Positions 1 to 4,916 of a stretch of DNA of 5,557 nucleotides are shown here, in pieces. Numbering within the stretch: position 1 is the first letter of the stretch; the number at the start of each line of letters is the position of its first letter. A program made the translations under genes and the position numbers. The DNA comes from Caldilineae bacterium. GTDB taxonomy: Bacteria; Chloroflexota; Anaerolineae; J102. A model generated the notes under the pieces. The model had not been told where the DNA came from. It ran no database searches and saw nothing but the letters and a program-made list of their open reading frames with translations. The stretch spans positions 1 through 5,557 of the forward strand of contig DUEF01000033.1 of assembly GCA_011176555.1 (NCBI GenBank), written 5' to 3'.

Positions 1-1
1 A

Positions 2-94
2 AAGATCTGGCGCGAAGAAGCAGCGGAAGCATTCAGCGGCAAGATCTTGGTTCCCCTCGCTGGTGACAGGCTCATCCTCCCAGACAAACTTTAG
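2..94 (+). CDS. C-terminal tail of an unidentified protein (partial)
   Basis: From the left edge, reading frame 2 stays open for 30 codons and ends at a TAG at 92-94. The start of the gene lies outside the window. The tail begins KIWREEAAEAF, continues through a short hydrophobic stretch (GKILVPLAG) and ends LILPDKL, which reads like an ordinary globular protein end. I do not recognise the family. Support is indirect: the residue composition is natural, and a hairpin starts two bases after the stop, as expected at a gene end. Frame 3 is also open here but gives a Ser/Arg-rich peptide that looks non-coding. The gene would converge on the oxidoreductase at 149-1141. Thirty residues are too few to be sure it is real. 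Confidence 0.4.
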   Translation, partial: KIWREEAAEAFSGKILVPLAGDRLILPDKL

Positions 95-95
95 C

Positions 96-140
96 AGGCG
101 ACAGTCACTGACGGCCGGAAGTCGCCAAGGACTGTCACCT
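96..140. terminator. Hairpin between convergent genes, possible bidirectional terminator
   Basis: Arms of 11 bases (96-106 and 130-140; AGGCGACAGTC against GACTGTCACCT) pair with one mismatch at 99/137. In minus-strand RNA that mismatch is a G-U wobble, so the stem is then continuous. A second, competing 6-bp stem is possible (GGCGAC 97-102 with GTCGCC 121-126). The hairpin fills the 54-bp gap between the stop of the left partial gene and the stop of the oxidoreductase, where a shared terminator is expected. No good T-tract follows on either strand, so an intrinsic terminator is only a reasonable guess; it could instead protect 3' ends. Confidence 0.45.
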
Positions 141-148
141 TTACCCAG

Positions 149-1141
149 TTAGCCAATCTGCTCCCAGACGCCAGATCCATCGCTCTTGAAAACAGCCTCG
201 ATCACCTGCATGTTGGCCACGGAATCCTCGATGGGGGTGGGGACAGGGAGATCATCGAGGATGGCTTTTGAAAACAAATCTCCTTGAACAGTGTACTGAT
301 CAACGATATCGAAGACGATCTCCTCGATTTCATCACCAGTCTGCAGCCAGATCTTGCACGGCTTGTCTGGCGGCGCATTGAAAGGAATTTCGATCTCGAT
401 GTGGCCAGTTGTCCCGAAGATATTCACCCGTTGGTAGGGGGCGAGTTGGGTCGAGCAGGTGAAGGTGGCTGTGCCGCCGGCGAAGTCCATGATGGCGGAG
501 GCGCGGCGGTCGACTTTCATCATCGGGTCGAAATCGATGGTCCCCACAACGCGTGATGGTTCATCATCGAAGATGAATCGCGCTACTGAAATTGCATAGC
601 AACCGATATCCATCAAGCCCCCGCCACCGATATCGGCCATGTTGCGGATATTATGGGGATCATCGTTGAAATAAGAAAAAAAGGTGTTGATGGTGCGCAA
701 CTCGCCGATAGCACCAGCTTTGACCAGAGCCTTGGTTTTCACCCACTGGGGATGATGGCGATACATAAAGGCTTCCATCACCTTCAGTTCGGGATGAGCG
801 CGGGCGGCGTCGACCAGGATTTGGCCTTCTGCCGCTGTCAGGGCGATTGGTTTCTCGCACAGCACATGTTTCCCGGCCTCTATCGCTTTTACCGACCAGG
901 GCACATGCAAGTGATTGGGCAGCGGATTGTAGATCGCCTCTATTTCGGGATCGTTGATGAGGTCGTCATAAGATCCGTACGCCTTGGGAATTCCGAGATG
1001 CGAGGCGACGGTTCGGGCTTTCCCCAGATCACGCGAGGCAAGACCGATGACGTTCGAATACCGGCCCTGTTGCATGGCGGGAATCACCTTTTCCACACCA
1101 ATGAGTGCAGAACTCAAAACGCCCCAACGCACTTTGCGCAT
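149..1141 (-). CDS. Gfo/Idh/MocA-family NAD(P)-dependent oxidoreductase
   Basis: This 330-residue protein is full length for the Gfo/Idh/MocA family of sugar and cyclitol dehydrogenases. The N-terminal Rossmann fold starts at residues 4-15 (VRWGVLSSALIG), where two usual glycines are Ser10 and Ala12. The family signature EKP is at 96-98, with the likely catalytic Lys97, followed by MEAFMYR at 122-128. The C-terminal sheet domain has GGGGLMDIGCYAI at 172-184, with conserved Asp178 and Tyr182. The WG-x-L-S-x-A and EAFMYR patterns resemble the NADP D-xylose 1-dehydrogenase and dihydrodiol dehydrogenase branch as I remember it, but the substrate cannot be read from sequence. The ATG has a GAGG eight bases upstream. 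It begins 13 bases after the sdhD stop on the same strand, so it is probably cotranscribed with the tail of the sdh operon, although no functional link to succinate oxidation is known to me. No signal peptide is seen, so it should be cytoplasmic. Confidence 0.93.
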   Translation of the reverse strand: MRKVRWGVLSSALIGVEKVIPAMQQGRYSNVIGLASRDLGKARTVASHLGIPKAYGSYDDLINDPEIEAIYNPLPNHLHVPWSVKAIEAGKHVLCEKPIALTAAEGQILVDAARAHPELKVMEAFMYRHHPQWVKTKALVKAGAIGELRTINTFFSYFNDDPHNIRNMADIGGGGLMDIGCYAISVARFIFDDEPSRVVGTIDFDPMMKVDRRASAIMDFAGGTATFTCSTQLAPYQRVNIFGTTGHIEIEIPFNAPPDKPCKIWLQTGDEIEEIVFDIVDQYTVQGDLFSKAILDDLPVPTPIEDSVANMQVIEAVFKSDGSGVWEQIG

Positions 1142-1154
1142 GGCAGGATCCTCG

Positions 1155-1481
1155 TTAGACCGGCGGCTGAAAAGCCCAGATGGTGGCAGAGCCGTAGAAA
1201 AAGGCGGCGACGCCGATCACGATGGCGGCCCAGGCCAGGCCCTTGCGATAATTGAAAGCGCTCTCGAAGTCGGTGATCACCATGTAAGCGCCGGTGAGCG
1301 CGTGCATGAGTACGAAGAAAAGGAAAGCGATATCGATAACTTTCCACACCGGGCTTTCCATCCTTTCCAGAATGATGCCGAAGTCGATGTGGAAGGGCGG
1401 GTAGTGCACTACGATCATGTGAATGGTCAAAAACACAAGCAAAGCGATGGCGCTATACCGCTGCATTTGAAAAGTTCTCAT
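1155..1481 (-). CDS. sdhD: Succinate dehydrogenase membrane anchor subunit D
   Basis: This is a 108-residue, three-helix membrane protein (about 9-27, 46-70 and 82-104), the usual size for SdhD. With SdhC it anchors SdhA-SdhB and forms the quinone and haem b sites. The segment HALTGAYMVITDF (60-72) matches the E. coli SdhD segment that holds haem ligand His71, Asp82 and quinone-site Tyr83. Here they are His60, Asp71 and Phe72, so the tyrosine is lost. His21 in the first helix lies 39 residues before His60, which suggests a second haem ligand. Overall similarity to known SdhD is low, as is normal for this subunit, so the call rests on topology, the motif and its place after sdhABC. The ATG has GGAG eight bases upstream. 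A 172-bp gap with a palindromic repeat separates it from sdhC. Confidence 0.87.
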   Translation of the reverse strand: MRTFQMQRYSAIALLVFLTIHMIVVHYPPFHIDFGIILERMESPVWKVIDIAFLFFVLMHALTGAYMVITDFESAFNYRKGLAWAAIVIGVAAFFYGSATIWAFQPPV

Positions 1482-1519
1482 TGTCTAAGCTCCAGGTAAA
1501 GCGGGAAGATAGGTTGGAC

Positions 1520-1650
1520 CGTAAAACGTAAATTCTTAATCCGTATTGCGTGTTGCGTGGTCCGTTCTCTCGATGCCAACTTGACGGAACCCGCAATACG
1601 CTGCTATTTGGCTGTGGCTACGCCACCTTGGGTTTTACGCATTACGCTTT
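1520..1650. repeat. Palindromic element built from CGT-starting heptamers
   Basis: The gap between sdhC and sdhD holds a nested imperfect palindrome. The outer arms are CGTAAAAC (1520-1527) and GTTTTACG (1632-1639). The inner arms are CGTATTGCG (1542-1550) and CGCAATACG (1592-1600), continued by TCCGT (1561-1565) and ACGGA (1584-1588). The left arm reads as seven-base units starting with CGT at 1520, 1527, 1542, 1549, 1556 and 1563. The right arm shows the same style on the other strand at 1633-1646. No open frame of note is present. It looks like a dispersed intergenic repeat (REP- or MITE-like) or its remnant, but copy number cannot be seen from one window. As RNA it could fold into a long hairpin between the two cistrons. 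Confidence 0.6.
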
Positions 1651-1653
1651 TTC

Positions 1654-2001
1654 CTACCCGTTCAGCATGAATAACAGGATCGGTACGCCACCGGCGATGG
1701 TGAGGATGGCTGCAACGGCGAAAACCGCATAAAACAGGCTTTTTCGATACTCGGTCACATCGAAGTAGTGGACGATAAGCAAGCGTATTCCGTCGAAGGC
1801 GTGGTAAACCACCGCTGCCAGCAAAGCGATCTCGAATAGTTTGAAGAGGGGCGTTTGCACAGCATTGAGGCGGGCGTCGAATACTTCCGGGCCGCTATTG
1901 GCGGAGCCAATCACCCAGAGGTGCATGAACAGATAGAGCACCAAGGCAATGCCTGAAATGCGTCGCAAAAGCCAACTGATGAAACCTGTGGATGTATACA
2001 T
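1654..2001 (-). CDS. sdhC: Succinate dehydrogenase cytochrome b subunit C
   Basis: This 115-residue membrane protein has three predicted helices (about 16-35, 52-78 and 89-113), typical of SdhC. The N-terminal LLRRISG (11-17) matches the HRxSG signature, with Arg14 in place of E. coli Arg31; E. coli quinone-site Ser27 aligns with Trp10. VYHAFDGIR (65-73) is the SdhC haem motif, with axial His67. An extra His27 in the first helix, 40 residues before His67, is absent from E. coli SdhC and suggests a second haem. I chose the ATG at 1999-2001 because AGGAGTGA lies exactly eight bases upstream. A GTG at 2011-2013 would add four residues but has its ribosome site directly against it. The gene follows sdhB by 74 bases. 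Confidence 0.92.
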   Translation of the reverse strand: MYTSTGFISWLLRRISGIALVLYLFMHLWVIGSANSGPEVFDARLNAVQTPLFKLFEIALLAAVVYHAFDGIRLLIVHYFDVTEYRKSLFYAVFAVAAILTIAGGVPILLFMLNG

Positions 2002-2009
2002 AATAAAAT

Positions 2010-2017
2010 TCACTCCT
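2010..2017 (-). promoter_or_regulatory. Ribosome binding site that decides the sdhC start
   Basis: On the minus strand this reads AGGAGTGA, close to the ideal AGGAGGTGA, followed by eight bases and then ATG (2001-1999). It contains the GTG (2013-2011) that an automatic caller might take as the start. The spacing fits the ATG and not the GTG. Confidence 0.7.
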
Positions 2018-2026
2018 GTGGAACCA

Positions 2027-2061
2027 CCGGGATGTCAGCAAAACGTGGCTGATCTTCCCGG
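2027..2061. repeat. Inverted repeat in the sdhB-sdhC gap
   Basis: CCGGGA (2027-2032) and TCAGC (2035-2039) pair with GCTGA (2048-2052) and TCCCGG (2056-2061). This gives an 11-bp stem with a small internal loop and an 8-base apical loop. No T-tract follows on the minus strand, and sdhC has its own good ribosome site just after it, so I read it as an intercistronic RNA hairpin and not a terminator. Confidence 0.5.
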
Positions 2062-2075
2062 CTGGCGGATCGCCG

Positions 2076-2858
2076 TTATGCTGGAATGGGCTCGTTGAGA
2101 TGTTTTTGGCGTTCGCGGCGCGCTTCCTCGAGTTTTTGCCGTTTCTGCGCCAGTTTACGCAACGTCTCGATCGCCTGAGTCGGATTCAGTCCTTTCGGGC
2201 AAGCGTCGATGCAGTTGAAGATGGTGTGACAGCGGTACACGCCATCGGCGCCGCTCACCTCTTCCAGTCGTTCCGCCGGGCTTGAATCACGGGGGTCGAG
2301 CACCCGCATGAAGGATTTCAGCAAGGCGTGCGGGCCGATGTATTTCTTGTTCAGGCCAATGACCGCACAAGAAGAGTAGCAAGCGCCGCACATGATGCAA
2401 GTTTCGGCGTCGTGCAGGGCCTTCACCTCATCCTGGCTCATGCGAAATTCTTTTTCCGGGATATCATCGGGCGGAATCAGCCAGGGCTTCACCCGCAGGT
2501 ATTCCTCCCAGAACGTCGTGCGATCGACAACCATATCCTTGATCACCGGGAGATAAGGCAACGGGCCGATCGTCACGGTGTTTTTGTGCGTGACCTCGTT
2601 CTTCAAGGGTGTATTGCAGGCCAGGGTGTTGCGGCCATTGATGTGCATGGCGCAACTGCCGCAAATGGCATGACGACAGGATCGCCGGTAGGTGACCGTT
2701 CCATCTTGATGGGTCTTGATTTCGTGGAGCGCATCCAGTACCGTCATCCCGGGTTTCATTTCAACCTGGTAATCCTGCATATACGGTTTTTTATCGGTAT
2801 CGGGATTAAACCGTTGAATGCGTACTGTTACTGTGCGTTGAGCATTGTTGTTTGACAT
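2076..2858 (-). CDS. sdhB: Succinate dehydrogenase iron-sulfur subunit B
   Basis: This 260-residue protein carries electrons from the flavin of SdhA to quinone through three clusters. The N-terminal ferredoxin domain holds the [2Fe-2S] ligands Cys61, Cys66, Cys69 and Cys81. The C-terminal domain holds the [4Fe-4S] ligands Cys154, Cys157, Cys160 and Cys220 and the [3Fe-4S] ligands Cys164, Cys210 and Cys216. All eleven are present with normal spacing. His211 and Ile213 match E. coli quinone-site His207 and Ile209, but the Pro-Ser-Phe-Trp-Trp after the 3Fe cysteine is replaced by AVIGL (165-169). A charged tail of about 24 residues follows the last motif. I chose the ATG at 2856-2858, with AAGGA eleven bases upstream; an ATG at 2885 would add nine residues without a good ribosome site. 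It lies 90 bases after sdhA. Confidence 0.97.
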   Translation of the reverse strand: MSNNNAQRTVTVRIQRFNPDTDKKPYMQDYQVEMKPGMTVLDALHEIKTHQDGTVTYRRSCRHAICGSCAMHINGRNTLACNTPLKNEVTHKNTVTIGPLPYLPVIKDMVVDRTTFWEEYLRVKPWLIPPDDIPEKEFRMSQDEVKALHDAETCIMCGACYSSCAVIGLNKKYIGPHALLKSFMRVLDPRDSSPAERLEEVSGADGVYRCHTIFNCIDACPKGLNPTQAIETLRKLAQKRQKLEEARRERQKHLNEPIPA

Positions 2859-2891
2859 GGTAACAATCGTCCTTACGGAAGGCATCGCTCA

Positions 2892-2938
2892 TCATGCGCC
2901 AGACGTTTCATTTTCGTGGGATGATACGTCTCGCATGA
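2892..2938. repeat. Inverted repeat in the sdhA-sdhB gap
   Basis: TCATGCG-CC-AGACG (2892-2905) pairs with CGTCTCGCATGA (2927-2938): a 12-bp stem with a two-base bulge, extendable by one T-A pair, around a loop of about 20 bases. It lies just after the sdhA stop and partly in the leader of sdhB. No T-run follows, so it is better read as an intercistronic RNA hairpin, perhaps for processing or 3'-end protection of the sdhA part of the message. Confidence 0.5.
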
Positions 2939-2948
2939 CATGGACGCC

Positions 2949-4745
2949 TTAGTATTTACGTTCCTGCGGCGGGAAGCGATCCCAATAAAGGGTGACATCC
3001 TTGTAGCTGAATTGCGGCCGGCCATCTTCTCCCTTATGGGCGATGGTGTGCTTCAACCAATCCTCATCGTCGCGCTTGGGATGATCCGTACGCGAGTGAG
3101 CGCCCCGGCTTTCGGTGCGGTTCAGGGCCCCTTTCACGATCACTTCGCTGAAGGTCAACAGGTGTTTGGCCTCCAAAGTCGCCAGCAGGTCGGTGTTGAA
3201 GCGGCTGCCTTTGTCCATGACGCGGGCGTTCTTGAAACGCTGCTGCAATTCGTGGACTTTATCGAGGGCGATGTTGAGCCGTTCTTCATCGCGGAAGATG
3301 CCGCAGTTCATGGTCATGTTCGCCTTCAGTTCCTGGGCGATGTCCTCGACCAGTTCCGTGCCGGGATTATCCAGAAGCTCTTTCACGGCCTGGCGACTGC
3401 GCTCCGCCGGATCGCCTGTCACGGGCAGCAGTTTGGCCCCGCCCTTGATGAATTCAGCAATCGCGTAACCGGCGCGTCGCCCGAACACGGATGCTTCCAG
3501 CAAACTGTTCGTACCCAGACGGTTGGCGCCATGCACGCTCACGCAGGCGGCCTCGCCCGCAGCATAAAAGCCGACCACGGGGGTTCCGCTGGCATCGGCG
3601 ATAACCTGGCCATGCACGTCGGTGGGGATGCCGCCCATGCTGTAGTGGGCAGTGGGCTGGATGGGAACAGGATCGTCGATGGGGTCTACATGCACGAAAT
3701 CAATGGCGATATCGCGTACCTGCGGCAAGCGTTCCAGGATCTTTTCCCGGCCCAGATGACGCATATCCAGGAAGATGCCCTGGCCATCATCCATCACGCC
3801 GCGGCCTTCATCGATTTCCGTCTGCTCAGAGCGGCTCACGAGATCGCGCGGGGCCAGTTCCATCTTGTCCGGCGCGTATTTTTCCATGAACCGTTCGCCA
3901 TTTTTGTTAATCAGGTAGCCACCCTCGCCGCGACAGGCTTCGCTCATGAGAATGCCGTGTTGATACAGGCCGGTGGGATGGAATTGCACGAATTCCATGT
4001 CCATCAGGGGCACGCCGGCATCGTAAGCGATGGCTACGCCATCCCCCGTATTGGCGTAGGCGTTCGATGTGATCTTGAATGCCCGGCCATAACCGCCGGT
4101 GCCGAACATGACGGCTTTGGCCCGCAACAGATGAATCTTGCCGGTCAAGACATCGATTGCCACGACGCCCCGCACTGCGTTGTCCTCGACGATCAAGTCC
4201 ATGACATACCACTCGGCATAGAACTTGACGCCGTGGTACAGCGCCTGCTCGTGAATCGTGTGGAGCAGAACGTGTCCTGTACGGTCGGCGGCGTAATTGG
4301 CGCGGGGGGCGCTGTGCCCGCCAAAACGACGCTGGGCGATGCGGCCATCGGGCGTGCGACTGAACACACATCCCATGTGTTCGTACTCGTAAATCACATC
4401 GATAGCGTCGTTGACCATGATCTCGATGGCATTCTGGTCCCCCAACCAGTCCGAACCTTTGATGGTGTCGAACATGTGGAGCTCGGTGCTATCGACCAGC
4501 TCATCTCCAACGGGGATCTGCTCCAAGGGGCCGCGTGGCCCCGTGCCTGGAACTGGCCGGACGTTATTCAGGGCTGCGGCGATGCCGCCCTGAGCGGCGC
4601 CACTGTGCGAGCGCAAGGGATGGATCTTCGACAGTACGCCGACATCCTTCACGCCTTGTTGCGCGGTAGCCATCGCCGCCCAACTGCCAGCCAGACCTGC
4701 CCCGACGATGATGACATCGTGAGTAATGACTTCAGAATTTGGCAT
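2949..4745 (-). CDS. sdhA: Succinate dehydrogenase flavoprotein subunit A
   Basis: This 598-residue protein is the catalytic subunit that oxidises succinate to fumarate on the inner face of the membrane. The FAD-binding Rossmann motif is at 11-20 (VIIVGAGLAG). RSHSGAAQGG (45-54) contains His47, the expected covalent FAD ligand. The active-site set is complete: His256 in FHPTG, Arg300 in APRDLVSRS, His367 in AHYSMGGIPT and Arg409 in GANRLGTNSL, matching E. coli His242, Arg286, His354 and Arg399. The second FAD motif YAAGEAA is at 394-400. The C-terminal domain ends with the usual RGAHSRTDHP and a Tyr/Trp-rich tail (YKDVTLYWD). Residues 62-89 contain about 20 more residues than E. coli SdhA, rich in Gly and Pro. 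The start is firm: ATG with AGGAG five bases upstream. It is the first gene of the operon. Fumarate reductase is the main alternative; the neighbours and motifs favour SdhA. Confidence 0.98.
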   Translation of the reverse strand: MPNSEVITHDVIIVGAGLAGSWAAMATAQQGVKDVGVLSKIHPLRSHSGAAQGGIAAALNNVRPVPGTGPRGPLEQIPVGDELVDSTELHMFDTIKGSDWLGDQNAIEIMVNDAIDVIYEYEHMGCVFSRTPDGRIAQRRFGGHSAPRANYAADRTGHVLLHTIHEQALYHGVKFYAEWYVMDLIVEDNAVRGVVAIDVLTGKIHLLRAKAVMFGTGGYGRAFKITSNAYANTGDGVAIAYDAGVPLMDMEFVQFHPTGLYQHGILMSEACRGEGGYLINKNGERFMEKYAPDKMELAPRDLVSRSEQTEIDEGRGVMDDGQGIFLDMRHLGREKILERLPQVRDIAIDFVHVDPIDDPVPIQPTAHYSMGGIPTDVHGQVIADASGTPVVGFYAAGEAACVSVHGANRLGTNSLLEASVFGRRAGYAIAEFIKGGAKLLPVTGDPAERSRQAVKELLDNPGTELVEDIAQELKANMTMNCGIFRDEERLNIALDKVHELQQRFKNARVMDKGSRFNTDLLATLEAKHLLTFSEVIVKGALNRTESRGAHSRTDHPKRDDEDWLKHTIAHKGEDGRPQFSYKDVTLYWDRFPPQERKY

Positions 4746-4768
4746 GGAATCTCCTCTTATCAGAAATA

Positions 4769-4797
4769 AAATAACGGATTTAGGTGACGTTGTGCAA
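4769..4797 (-). promoter_or_regulatory. Alternative sdhA promoter candidate
   Basis: On the minus strand TTGCAC (4797-4792) and TTATTT (4774-4769) are 17 bases apart. This could be a -35/-10 pair giving a leader of about 18 bases that carries the AGGAG ribosome site. The TTGCAC sits inside the spacer of the 10-bp inverted repeat at 4782-4811, so a protein bound there would cover it. The -10 match is weak. It is an alternative to the candidate at 4819-4824. Confidence 0.3.
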
Positions 4798-4811
4798 AAA
4801 TAACGTCACCT
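4782..4811. repeat. Perfect 10-bp inverted repeat upstream of sdhA
   Basis: AGGTGACGTT (4782-4791) and AACGTCACCT (4802-4811) are perfect inverted copies with a 10-base A-rich spacer. It lies 36 bp upstream of the sdhA ATG. Either it is a dimeric repressor operator, or, if transcription starts near 4812, it forms a hairpin at the very 5' end of the sdh message. A terminator is less likely because no T-run follows on either strand. Confidence 0.6.
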
Positions 4812-4818
4812 CTTGTGC

Positions 4819-4824
4819 ATTCTA
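4819..4824 (-). promoter_or_regulatory. Candidate sdhA -10 box (TAGAAT)
   Basis: TAGAAT differs from the TATAAT consensus by one base. It predicts a start near 4812, about 67 bases before the sdhA ATG. No recognisable -35 box lies 16-18 bases upstream; the sequence there is GTGCAA or similar. That is common for activator-dependent promoters, and the palindrome at 4846-4861 is centred 41.5 bases from the predicted start. Confidence 0.4.
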
Positions 4825-4845
4825 CTCCTTTGAAACCATTTTTGC

Positions 4846-4861
4846 ACTGATCTAGATCAGT
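4846..4861. promoter_or_regulatory. FNR/CRP-like palindromic operator
   Basis: ACTGATCTAGATCAGT is a perfect 16-bp palindrome. Its core TGAT-N4-ATCA is the core of the FNR/ANR box (TTGAT-N4-ATCAA), with C and G at the outer positions. It sits between two divergent genes, one of which is a respiratory operon, a typical place for a CRP/FNR-family regulator. The regulator itself is not in the window, and its identity (oxygen, nitric oxide, redox or cAMP sensing) cannot be told from the site. Confidence 0.55.
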
Positions 4862-4900
4862 TTTCACAGTGTTTTCGGCAAATAAGATCGACTTCACTTG

Positions 4901-4909
4901 TGCTATACT
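4901..4909 (+). promoter_or_regulatory. Extended -10 promoter of the trmJ-like gene
   Basis: TGCTATACT fits the extended -10 pattern TGnTATAAT with one mismatch in the hexamer (4904-4909). The sequence 16-18 bases upstream has no -35 likeness, as is allowed for extended -10 promoters. Only seven bases separate the hexamer from the ATG at 4917, so transcription should begin at or next to the start codon. Confidence 0.55.
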
Positions 4910-4916
4910 TTCCGCC

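Noticed and set aside
653..1255. Open frame of 200 codons on the plus strand opposite the oxidoreductase
   Set aside because: It is antisense to a gene with clear Gfo/Idh/MocA motifs, runs into Arg-rich nonsense at its end and has no recognisable domain.
1520..1650. CRISPR-like array or insertion sequence in the sdhC-sdhD gap
   Set aside because: The units are seven bases long and degenerate, with no spacers, and there is no transposase or room for one, so only a short palindromic repeat is supported.
2002..2013. GTG at 2013 as the sdhC start
   Set aside because: The AGGAG would touch the start codon. The in-frame ATG at 2001 has ideal eight-base spacing from AGGAGTGA.
2328..2855. Open frame of 175 codons on the plus strand opposite sdhB
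   Set aside because: It is a shadow of sdhB, whose eleven cluster cysteines are all in place; no family is recognisable in the shadow.
2940..4769. A 609-codon open frame on the plus strand, almost exactly opposite sdhA
   Set aside because: sdhA on the minus strand has every family motif and a strong ribosome site. The opposite frame is open because of codon bias in sdhA, and its translation shows no recognisable family, only mirrored composition (many His, Val and Gly).
4790..4903. Three copies of TTGTGC in the divergent control region (4790, 4813, 4898)
   Set aside because: Six bases, irregular spacing and AT-rich surroundings make this easily a chance repeat; it does not form a clear operator array.
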